Source: Planctomycetota bacterium (GTDB taxonomy: Bacteria; Planctomycetota; UBA11346). Taken from it: 43,542 nucleotides of DNA. The DNA is taken from NCBI GenBank assembly GCA_003136555.1, contig PLEW01000244.1, positions 34,114-77,655 of the forward strand. The letters run 5' to 3'. A program made the translations under genes and the position numbers. The notes under the pieces are model-generated. The model was given only the letters and a program-made list of their open reading frames with translations. It searched no databases and was not told where the DNA came from. This document shows positions 9,044 through 16,089 of the stretch, one piece after another (position 1 is the stretch's first letter; each line of letters starts with the position of its first letter).

Positions 9044-9076
9044 GGCCGGGACCGTCCCCGTCACGGTCACCGGCCC
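9034..9076 (+). promoter_or_regulatory. Candidate programmed -1 frameshift site in dnaX
   Basis: A run of five C (9034-9038) sits in 0-frame codons CAC CCC CGG, so a tRNA on CCC can slip back one base and still read CCC. Five bases after that codon a stem-loop begins: 9043-9049 pairs with 9070-9076 (7 bp), 9050-9055 pairs with 9063-9068 (6 bp), with one bulged A at 9069 and a 7-nt loop CCCCGTC. The 0-frame stop TAG (9041-9043) lies between the run and the stem. A smaller alternative hairpin (9036-9040 with 9046-9050) encloses the stop. Run, 5-nt spacer and strong stem-loop match the layout of known -1 signals, but the heptamer is not a canonical X-XXY-YYZ. A missing C in the assembly would give the same reading pattern. 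Confidence 0.55.
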
Positions 9077-9630
9077 GCACCGAACTCCCCTCCGAGCATC
9101 ATCCTTCCGCGGCGCGCCAGGGAGAGGGCGCCCCTGCCTGGCCGCTCACCCAGCAGGCCGACGCTGCGCCAGCCGCTCCCAGCCCGGCCGCGCCAGCCTC
9201 GTCGCCACGTCCAGCCGAGCTGGCCCCCCAGGCCCTGCTGAGCCTGCTGCAGAGCCGTTGGGGTGAACTGGCCCGCAACGCGATGCGCGATGGCCAGGTG
9301 AGCCTCGCCGCAGCACTCACCGACAGCGCGCCGGTGGCGCTCGCGGGCGACCTGCTGACCGTCGAGCTGCCGGCCCCCTTCTGCGCCCAGCTGACCATCC
9401 GTCCCGACATGACCCAGCAGTTCGAGGCCGTGCTGCAGGCGGTCGCCGGACGACGGCTGCGGGTGGTCGGCCGTCCGCGCAAGGGCCAGGCGGGCGATGA
9501 GCGCACTGACCGCTACCGCCAGGCGCAGGATCATCCCCTCGTGCAGCTGCTGATGAAGCGCTTCGAGGCGGACATCGTGGCGCGCGAGATCATCCCCACC
9601 GAAGAATGGCTCAGGCGCATGCAGTCCTAA
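9037..9630 (+). CDS. dnaX: DnaX tau-specific C-terminal extension (-1 frame)
   Basis: This is not a separate gene as far as I can see, but the continuation of dnaX one frame back. The frame is open from before the gamma stop to TAA 9628-9630. After slippage at 9037 it adds about 197 residues: first a Pro/Ala/Ser-rich linker of about 60-65 residues, then a folded domain starting near ALLSLLQSRWGELARN, with LLTVELPAPFCAQLTI and FEAVLQAVAGRRLRVVGRPR, ending DHPLVQLLMKRFEADIV. The 'W..', 'vp..f...l' and final 'dpxVqxxxxxFxaxiv' pattern is typical of DnaX C-termini in many phyla. Codon third positions stay GC-rich, as in real genes nearby. The full tau-like protein would be about 586 residues. An internal ATG at 9283 could start a 115-residue piece, but this would cut the domain. 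Confidence 0.75.
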   Translation, partial: PVGPGPSPSRSPARTELPSEHHPSAARQGEGAPAWPLTQQADAAPAAPSPAAPASSPRPAELAPQALLSLLQSRWGELARNAMRDGQVSLAAALTDSAPVALAGDLLTVELPAPFCAQLTIRPDMTQQFEAVLQAVAGRRLRVVGRPRKGQAGDERTDRYRQAQDHPLVQLLMKRFEADIVAREIIPTEEWLRRMQS

Positions 9631-9763
9631 TGGCGTACCGGCAGCCGGTCGTCAATGTCACACGCATGAGCATGGGGCGTTGCTCGATGTCGCATGGCGA
9701 CGAAATGTCCATGGCCCATCCGACATACTCTCCTAGCATCGCCCGCCAGCGGACCATCTTCCC

Positions 9764-12529
9764 ATGAAGCCAGAGCCTATCAGCGTGGATGCTCCCATCC
9801 GTCGCGATGAGACCTCCGAACTCATGGGCCAGGGCGGAACCTACCTCCGCCAGCCAACCCAGATCGGACCCTACAAGATCATCCGCGTCATCGGACGCGG
9901 GGGAATGGGGACGGTGTACCGGGCACAGGTCGTCGTTTCTTGCGAAGTGCCTATCGGGCAGGAAGTTGCGATAAAGCTTCTGCGCGAGACCGAGGAGAAG
10001 GAACGACTGCGTTTCGCACGCGAGGCCGGCTACCTCCAGGCGCTGCGGCATCCGGGGATTGTGCGCGTACTGGATGCTGGTGAATTCGAAGGCCAGCCCT
10101 ATCTGGTGATGCAGCTCGTCGAGGGCGGCCATGCCGACGACCTGCTGGTGCCGGGCAAGCCTTTGGACGAGCAGCGGGTGGCCGATCTGGCCATCCAGGC
10201 ACTCGAGGCGCTCCAGGTGGCCCACCTAGCCGGCATCCTGCATCGCGATATCAAGCCGGGCAACATCATGATCACCCCGTCGGGCCAGGTGAAGCTGGTC
10301 GATTTCGGCCTGGCCCAGTACATGGACGCCGAATCGCATCTGACCGCCACCGGGGCAGTGGTCGGCACCCCCGCCTACATGAGCCCGGAACAGGCTGCCG
10401 GACGGCGCAACGAGGTGGGCCGGCGCTCCGACGTCTACAGCATGGGCGCATGCCTCTATGAGCTGGTGACCGGCCAGCAGCCGTTCACTGCGGACAACTC
10501 GGTCGCCTTGCTGCGCCGCATCATCGAGGAGCCGCTGGTGCCGCCCTCGCAGCTGCGCAAGGACCTCCACCGCGATCTCGAGACCGTGATCCTCAAGGCG
10601 ATGGCGAAGGATTACCGCGACCGCTATGAGAGCGCCGAGGCGATGGCCGCCGACCTGCGCCGCTTCCGCCTGGGCGTGCGCATCCGTACCGGGCGTCCTG
10701 GCACCCTGCTGCCCTTCTTGCGCACCGCCTGGCACCACCGCAGCACCATTGCCGGCCTCGGGCTGCTGCTGTTCGTTTCGGCCTCCCTGGCGACCCTGAT
10801 GGTGGTCCAGGGCCTCAAACGGGCGAAGGCGCAGAACTCCAGCCCGAGCCCCGTCCTGACCACCACCGAGAAGCCTCCGGAGGACGATCCCTCGCCTTCC
10901 GATCCGTGGGTCGCGACCTTCAAACAGGCTGAAGCGCTCGATAACCCGAAGAGCGCCCTGAAGATCAAGCCCGCACCGACCTTCGGCAAGGACGCGGTCC
11001 GGACCGAGACCATCAAGCGGGTGAGCGGCTCGGTGCGGCTCTCGGTCAACATCGAGCTGCGCGACGTCAACTTCCTGGTCGAATTGATGATCAACGACCG
11101 CGACATCGGCCGCGGATACCGCCTACGGCTGATCGGCAGCAAGAACAACGACCGTCTCGAACTGCTGCGCGAGAAGCGGGTGGTCACCAGCCGCGACCTC
11201 GGTCAGCTGTCGCGCGGGCAGACCATGCGCATGACCATCGAGCGCAACGACAACACCATCATCGGCCTGATCGGCAAGCGCGAGCCGCTGCGCCTGCCCG
11301 ACCTGGTGCCCATCGAGGGCGAGAACGCCTCGGGCGTCTACATCGCCTATGTCCCCGGTGAGGTGCGCATCAGCGACATCCAGCTCGACCGCCAGCGCAG
11401 CACCCTGTTCATCAGCGCCCTGGAGCTGGCCGACAACGAGCGCCAGGAGAACAACTTCGGCCTGGCGAAGGAGAAGTACGAGGAGTTCCTCCATGATCAC
11501 CCCCAGTCGCCGCAGGTGCGTGACGCCCAGCTGCGCATCGGGCTGTGCCTCGAGGCGATGGACAATCCGCTGGCCTACGAGCAGGCGCTCAACACCTTCA
11601 TCGAGGTGGCCTCGGCCAATCGCGACGATCCGCGCTACGTCCTCACCGCCACCGTGCATGCCTGGAGCTGCGCCCTGCGCCTGGGGCGCTACGAGGAGGC
11701 AGAGGAGTTCTTCGATGCCGTGCGCCGCGACAACGACCTCAGCACCGTCCTGGCCACCGTCTCGGAGGCGATGATCCAGGACCTGGTCAAGGACTACCTC
11801 ACCAGGGCCAGCACCATCGCAGCCGCGGAACCTGAGCGGGCGGTAAAGCTGTACACCGATGGCGCGGAGATCGCCACCTACCTCAAGCAGACCGACGCGG
11901 CGGGCCTGGCGGAGACCGCCGCCGGCGACATCCTGATGTCCCTCAATCGCAGCAACGACGCGCTCGAGCGCTACCGCGCGGTCAGCAGCAACATGGAGCT
12001 GCCCGTGCCGTTGCGCATGAAGGCCCTGCTCAAGGTGGCGGAGGCGGAGCGCATGCGCGACCATCTGGAAGCCGCCGAGATCGCCTACGAGGTGATCCTG
12101 TCGCATCCGCAGCCGGTCGAGGACTACCAGTCCCAAGCGCGTCTCTGGCTCGGCGACATCTATGCGCAGAAGGGCGATACCGCCGGTGCGCTCGCCTGCT
12201 GGGGAAAATCGAAGGAGGACAAGAGCCTGGCCGGCATGATCATGCGCCACATGCTCAACGGCGAGGTGCCCATGCCCACCGGCGATGACCGTTTCCACGC
12301 CAATGATATCGAGTACTTCAATGCCCGCCTCGCCCTGCTGCGCGGCCATCCGGAGCAGTTCCTCGAACGTCTGCAGCACGTCGTCGACATGGGCCCGGCA
12401 AATGATTGGCCGTCACCCTTCGCCCAGCACCTCCTGCAAGTGCTCCAGAGCGGTCGCAGCGAGGCCGATGTCGAGGCCCACCCCTCTCCGGCAGCCGAAT
12501 CCAGCGAGATCGCCCAGCCGGTGCCCTAG
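9764..12529 (+). CDS. Membrane Ser/Thr protein kinase with C-terminal TPR region
   Basis: A 921-residue Hanks-type kinase. The kinase domain spans about 37-305: glycine loop GRGGMGTVY (44-52), catalytic Lys71 in VAIKLL, HRDIKPGN (160-167), DFG (180-182) and the activation segment ending GTPAYMSPEQ. All catalytic residues are present. One membrane helix follows (about 328-350, AGLGLLLFVSASLATLMVV). The outer part begins with a low-complexity stretch, then about 150 residues of beta-rich sequence (NIELRDVNFLVELMIND...) resembling a LamG/ConA-like sandwich. From about 545 helical repeats (QENNFGLAKEKYEEFLHDHP, then ARLWLGDIYAQKGDTAGALA) look like TPRs. It stands alone, so no target can be named. 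ATG 9764 has no strong Shine-Dalgarno but is the only start ahead of the kinase domain with a plausible context. Confidence 0.88.
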   Translation: MKPEPISVDAPIRRDETSELMGQGGTYLRQPTQIGPYKIIRVIGRGGMGTVYRAQVVVSCEVPIGQEVAIKLLRETEEKERLRFAREAGYLQALRHPGIVRVLDAGEFEGQPYLVMQLVEGGHADDLLVPGKPLDEQRVADLAIQALEALQVAHLAGILHRDIKPGNIMITPSGQVKLVDFGLAQYMDAESHLTATGAVVGTPAYMSPEQAAGRRNEVGRRSDVYSMGACLYELVTGQQPFTADNSVALLRRIIEEPLVPPSQLRKDLHRDLETVILKAMAKDYRDRYESAEAMAADLRRFRLGVRIRTGRPGTLLPFLRTAWHHRSTIAGLGLLLFVSASLATLMVVQGLKRAKAQNSSPSPVLTTTEKPPEDDPSPSDPWVATFKQAEALDNPKSALKIKPAPTFGKDAVRTETIKRVSGSVRLSVNIELRDVNFLVELMINDRDIGRGYRLRLIGSKNNDRLELLREKRVVTSRDLGQLSRGQTMRMTIERNDNTIIGLIGKREPLRLPDLVPIEGENASGVYIAYVPGEVRISDIQLDRQRSTLFISALELADNERQENNFGLAKEKYEEFLHDHPQSPQVRDAQLRIGLCLEAMDNPLAYEQALNTFIEVASANRDDPRYVLTATVHAWSCALRLGRYEEAEEFFDAVRRDNDLSTVLATVSEAMIQDLVKDYLTRASTIAAAEPERAVKLYTDGAEIATYLKQTDAAGLAETAAGDILMSLNRSNDALERYRAVSSNMELPVPLRMKALLKVAEAERMRDHLEAAEIAYEVILSHPQPVEDYQSQARLWLGDIYAQKGDTAGALACWGKSKEDKSLAGMIMRHMLNGEVPMPTGDDRFHANDIEYFNARLALLRGHPEQFLERLQHVVDMGPANDWPSPFAQHLLQVLQSGRSEADVEAHPSPAAESSEIAQPVP

Positions 12530-12662
12530 CGCGCCCGCAGCCACTCCGGCAGGCGCGCAGCAGCCTGCCCCGACGGTGCATGGCCAATCCTCTCCGCGGC
12601 ACCCCATCACCTGGTGCACGATGCCGCGGCTGGAGGCGGAGGCGCTGCCGGGGAGGTCGACG

Positions 12663-12833
12663 TCAGTCGTCCTCCTCTTCGGCTGCCTCCTCGTCTTCAT
12701 CGAGGTTTTCCTCCATGTCCTCGTTTTCCTCGTTGACGATGTCGACGAACTCGTCGAGCGCGTCGCGAATTGCTTCGTTGACCTTGAACCCCTCAGTCTT
12801 GAGGAGCTTGATGATATCCTCTTCCAAGCCCAT
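12663..12833 (-). CDS. Small highly acidic protein, 56 residues
   Basis: A short gene read directly from the minus strand. It starts at ATG 12833 with a good Shine-Dalgarno, AAGGAG, about seven bases upstream (plus-strand CTCCTT at 12841-12846), and ends TGA at 12665-12663. The protein begins MGLEEDIIKLLKTEGF, probably an amphipathic helix, continues VNEAIRDALDEFVDIV, then becomes extremely acidic: 16 of the last 22 residues are Asp or Glu. Codons use GAA/GAG and AAC/AAG and the local G+C is well below neighbours. It does not look like a shadow of a plus-strand gene, since none covers the region. I do not recognise a family. The shape recalls acidic tails that bind basic proteins or RNA polymerase (as in RpoE/delta), but nothing proves that. 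The stop sits in a CGAC-TGAC-GTCG hairpin. A TTGACA at 12996-12991 has only a poor -10 partner. Confidence 0.6.
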   Translation of the reverse strand: MGLEEDIIKLLKTEGFKVNEAIRDALDEFVDIVNEENEDMEENLDEDEEAAEEEDD

Positions 12834-13066
12834 TGGCGAACTCCTTACGGTGACGGCTGTGGCGGTTTCCTAGCAGGAGGGTTGGCGAACGCCAGAGCCT
12901 TGTCCTGATCACGCCTGAAGGCGGACCCTTCCGGCCCGGTGGCGCCGCATCGCCTGCCGATGACTCCGGACGTAGGGCTCCGCCCGCCGCTGTCAATGCA
13001 TCGCCTTTTCTGAGGCCATCGGGCAATGGCGCTTGAGCGCTCCAGGAAGGGGCTACATCGGCCTGC

Positions 13067-13612
13067 ATGAGCCCGTCCGATACCCTGCCGGCCACCATCG
13101 GCATCCTCACCGTCTCCGATCGCGCCAGCGCCGGACAGTACCAGGACCTGGGCGGTCCAGCGATCAGCGACACGCTGAGCGCCTATCTGCGCAGCCCATG
13201 GCGGAAGGTCTACCGCTGCATCCCCGACCAGCAGGAAGTCATCGAGGCGACGCTCTGCGAGCTCTGCGACCAGCAGGGCTGCGATCTGGTGGTGACCACC
13301 GGGGGGACCGGTCCGGCACCGCGGGATGTCACCCCGGAAGCCACGGAAGCCGTCTGCAGCAAGCTCCTGCCCGGCTTCGGCGAGCTGATGCGCACGACCT
13401 CGCTGCGCTACGTGCCCACCGCCATCCTGTCGCGCCAGACGGCCGGTATCCGCGGCCGCAGCCTGATCATCAACCTGCCCGGCAAGCCCAAGAGCATCCG
13501 CCAGTGCCTGGATGCGGTGTTCCCCGCCGTGCCCTATTGCCTCGATCTCATCGGCGCAGCCCGCCTGGAGACCGATGAAGCGGTCCTGCTCGCCTTCCGC
13601 CCCCCGGCGTGA
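13067..13612 (+). CDS. mog: MogA/MoaB family molybdopterin adenylyltransferase
   Basis: A 181-residue protein of the MogA/MoaB family, which activates molybdopterin by adenylylation before molybdenum insertion. Visible motifs: ILTVSDRASAGQYQDLGGPA (16-35), the signature VVTTGGTGPAPRDVTPEAT, and LIINLPGKPKSI near the C-terminus, in the order and spacing of the family (E. coli MogA 195 residues). GGTGxxxRDVTPEA is the substrate-binding signature. ATG 13067 is preceded by AGGAAGGGG at a somewhat long spacing. No other Moco genes are in view. MoaB-type members can lack activity, so MogA versus MoaB cannot be settled from sequence alone. Convergent with prfC; the 3' end carries a strong hairpin over the stop codon. 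Confidence 0.88.
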   Translation: MSPSDTLPATIGILTVSDRASAGQYQDLGGPAISDTLSAYLRSPWRKVYRCIPDQQEVIEATLCELCDQQGCDLVVTTGGTGPAPRDVTPEATEAVCSKLLPGFGELMRTTSLRYVPTAILSRQTAGIRGRSLIINLPGKPKSIRQCLDAVFPAVPYCLDLIGAARLETDEAVLLAFRPPA

Positions 13613-13622
13613 CTCCGGGGGG
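13600..13622 (+). terminator. Stop-codon hairpin between mog and prfC
   Basis: Perfect 8-bp stem CCCCCCGG (13600-13607) with CCGGGGGG (13615-13622) and a 7-nt loop CGTGACT that contains the TGA stop of mog. It lies in the 36-base convergent gap. No T-run follows on either strand, so it would be a U-less hairpin; it could end both transcripts. Confidence 0.5.
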
Positions 13623-13648
13623 ATCGCCCGAGCGCACGCCCAGCCCAC

Positions 13649-15277
13649 CTAGAGGATCTCGACCAGCTGGAAGCCGGGGTTCTGGCTGAGGCAATAGCGC
13701 TTGTCCCATTCGCTGGGCAGCAGCACCACCGGCTTGCCGCGATGATCCTTGGCCAGCAGGGTGCCATGCGTGGGCTTGAAGGCATCGACGTCGCCGACCA
13801 GCCAGCCGCTGCACTGGTAGGGCAGGTCGCTGAGCTCGGTCTCGACCCCGTACTCGTCGCGCAGGCGGTACTGGAAGACCTCGAATTGCAGACGTCCGAC
13901 GGCGGCAATGAAGGGATCGCCCAGGGGGTTCTCCCAGCTGCGCAGCACCTGCACCGCCCCCTCTGAAGCCAGCTGAGCCATGCCACGGTCGAACGATTTG
14001 CGCTTGGTCAGGTCGAGGGGACGCACGCGGGCGAAGACCTCGGGGGGGAACTGCGGCAGCGGCGCATGCTCGAAGCCGTCCTTCGCCGGCCCCCCCTGGC
14101 TGATGATGGTATCGCCGATGGCGAACCCGGAATTCACCAGGCCCACCACATCTCCGGGGTAGGCGAGATCGAGCGTCGTGCGGTCGCGCGCGACCAGGGT
14201 CTGGGGTCGACTCAGGCGCACCTCGCGGACGAATTCGCCACGATGGTAATGCTTGACCACCAGATCGCGCTCGAAGCGGCCGCTGACGATGCGTACGAAG
14301 GCGAGGCTGTCGCGATGGCGCGGATCCATGTTCGCCTGGATCTTGAAGGCATAGGCGCTGAAGGGCGAGCGGATCGGGTCGATCTCGATGGTCGCACCTG
14401 CCAGGGTGGTCGCCTGCCGGGGTCCCGGCGCGGGGGCGAGGGCGATGAAGGCGTCATAGAAGGGCTCGATGCCGAAGTTCGTCAGCGCCGAGCCGAAGAA
14501 CACCGGGGTCACCTGATTGGCGAGGAAGGCCGCATGGCTGAACGGGTTGCCGGCCACCTCGAGCATCTCGAGGTCGTTGCGCATCCTCGCCGCCAGCACC
14601 TCCCCGAGCTGCGCCGCCGCGCGCGCATCCGCGAGGGGGATGCGCATCATCTCGGCGCGCTGCGCGCCGCCGGCCGCGGTCTTGCGGAAGACCAGCAGGT
14701 CGCGGCTCGCACGATCCACGATCCCGGCGAATTCGCGCCCCATGCCCACCGGCCAATTCATCGCGCTCGCCTGGATGCCGAGCACCTCCTCGACTTCGGT
14801 CATCAGCTCCAGGGGATCGCGGCCCGGTAGATCGCACTTGTTGATGAAGGTCAAGACCGGGATGCCGCGCAGCTTGCAGGCGGTGAACAGCTTGCGCGTC
14901 TGGGTCTCCACGCCCTTGGAGGCATCCAGGACCATGATCGCGCTGTCGGCCGCCGTCAGCGTGCGGTAGGTATCCTCGCTGAAATCCTGGTGGCCAGGGG
15001 TATCGAGCACATTGATGATGTGGCCCTTGTACTCGAATTGCATCGCCGAAGCGGTGATCGAGATGCCGCGCTCCTGCTCCATCGCCATCCAGTCCGAGGT
15101 CGCCATGCGCCCGGTCTTGCGATTCTTGACCATGCCCGCCGTGCGGATCATGCCGGCGTAGAGCAGCAGCTTCTCGGTCAAGGTGGTCTTGCCGGCATCC
15201 GGATGGGCGATGATCGCGAAGGTGCGGCGACGGCTGGTCTCTGCCGGCAGTTCAGGGGCGCTGGGGAGTTCGGACAT
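13649..15277 (-). CDS. prfC: Peptide chain release factor 3
   Basis: A 542-residue translational GTPase, RF3, which recycles RF1/RF2 from the ribosome. Seen: G1 AHPDAGKTTLTEKLLLYAG, the RF3-typical block MVKNRKTGRMATSDWMAMEQ with G2 RGISITAS, G3 LDTPGHQDFSEDTYRTL, and G4 FINKCDLPGRDPLELM. The 'DxxRRGxAxSDWMxxEKxRGISxxS'-like order separates RF3 from EF-G. Domains II and III follow (LAFVRIVSGRFERDL), and the C-terminus matches the E. coli protein (529 residues). ATG 15277 gives the family N-terminus MSELPS...RRRTFAIIAHPDAG and has GAGG ten bases upstream; 25 further codons to 15352 look non-homologous. RF3 is not universal in bacteria, so its presence is informative about the lineage. Confidence 0.95.
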   Translation of the reverse strand: MSELPSAPELPAETSRRRTFAIIAHPDAGKTTLTEKLLLYAGMIRTAGMVKNRKTGRMATSDWMAMEQERGISITASAMQFEYKGHIINVLDTPGHQDFSEDTYRTLTAADSAIMVLDASKGVETQTRKLFTACKLRGIPVLTFINKCDLPGRDPLELMTEVEEVLGIQASAMNWPVGMGREFAGIVDRASRDLLVFRKTAAGGAQRAEMMRIPLADARAAAQLGEVLAARMRNDLEMLEVAGNPFSHAAFLANQVTPVFFGSALTNFGIEPFYDAFIALAPAPGPRQATTLAGATIEIDPIRSPFSAYAFKIQANMDPRHRDSLAFVRIVSGRFERDLVVKHYHRGEFVREVRLSRPQTLVARDRTTLDLAYPGDVVGLVNSGFAIGDTIISQGGPAKDGFEHAPLPQFPPEVFARVRPLDLTKRKSFDRGMAQLASEGAVQVLRSWENPLGDPFIAAVGRLQFEVFQYRLRDEYGVETELSDLPYQCSGWLVGDVDAFKPTHGTLLAKDHRGKPVVLLPSEWDKRYCLSQNPGFQLVEIL

Positions 15278-15480
15278 CGATGCACAACCTCGTCGCTGGA
15301 GCCGCGCCCGTGGCCGGTGGGCGAGGGCGCCATAGAGCAGGGGCAACACCATTCACAGCATCGGGCGCGGCGCAACTGGGTTTCCGTGCCCCTGCCACAC
15401 TGCGCCATGCCCGCTCGACGGTGCAGCGCCCGCAGGCCGACAGCGCTCGACCGCCAGGCCCGGGATGATGTGATGCGGCC

Positions 15481-16035
15481 GTGTCCACCCCCAGGTACCA
15501 ACCCTTCTATTGCGAGGAGAACATCTGGCAGCTCTGCCAGGATGCCACGCTGCCCGTCGGCGCCCACCTGGTCGCGGTGATCACCGGATCAGGGCGGCAG
15601 CAGCGCCAGCGCCGTTGCGCCTTATGGCATCAGCGCCTGGCACCCCACCCCGGCGGGGCGCTGCTGTGGGACTACCATGTCGTGCTGCTCGCCGACGCCG
15701 GCCCCTGGCAGGTGTGGGACCTCGACAGCGATCTCGGGGCGCCGGTCGCCGCCGCGGCCTATCTCGCCGCCACCTTCCCCGGCCAGGAGCACCTCGCACC
15801 GATGCTGCGTCCGCAGTTCCGCCTGATCCAGGCCGCCGCATATGTCGCGGCGCTGCGCAGCGACCGCTCGCACATGCGCACGGAATCCGGAGCCTACCGG
15901 CAGCCTCCGCCCTCCTGGCCGCCACCCGGCGGTGGCGGGACGCACAACCTCGATCGTCTGCTCGATCCAACCGACCCCTTCATCGGCGAGGTGGTGGATC
16001 TGCCCTCCTTGCGGATACGTCTCGCCTGCCGCTGA
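15481..16035 (+). CDS. Protein N-terminal glutamine amidohydrolase (WDYHV family)
   Basis: A 184-residue homologue of eukaryotic NTAQ1, which converts N-terminal Gln to Glu as the first step of the Arg/N-degron path. All diagnostic blocks are visible: YQPFYCEENIWQLC with the catalytic Cys11; LWDYHVVLL (62-70), giving the family its name and containing catalytic His66; VWDLDSDLG with Asp80; and SDRSHM followed by a Pro-rich segment (QPPPSWPPP), as in the human protein. Spacing His66 to Asp80 is slightly shorter than the human 16. Start is GTG 15481; the N-terminus aligns with the family directly after it, and no ATG lies between. It is not in an operon: prfC is divergent, the next gene convergent. 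Bacterial members are not common; what protein it serves here is unknown. Confidence 0.88.
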   Translation: MSTPRYQPFYCEENIWQLCQDATLPVGAHLVAVITGSGRQQRQRRCALWHQRLAPHPGGALLWDYHVVLLADAGPWQVWDLDSDLGAPVAAAAYLAATFPGQEHLAPMLRPQFRLIQAAAYVAALRSDRSHMRTESGAYRQPPPSWPPPGGGGTHNLDRLLDPTDPFIGEVVDLPSLRIRLACR

Positions 16036-16089
16036 CGGCGCAATCCGGGGAGCAAAGCGAAGCGGCCAGGATGGCGAGCAGCACCCTCC

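Noticed and set aside
9283-9630. Separate 115-residue gene after dnaX
   Set aside because: The coding frame extends well upstream of this ATG as a typical DnaX linker and the domain start (QSRWGELARN) would be cut, so it is better read as the tau part of dnaX.
12968-12996. TTGACA-containing promoter for the small acidic gene
   Set aside because: The -35 is perfect but the best -10 at 16-17 spacing (TACGTC/ACGTCC) is very poor; too weak to list as a feature.
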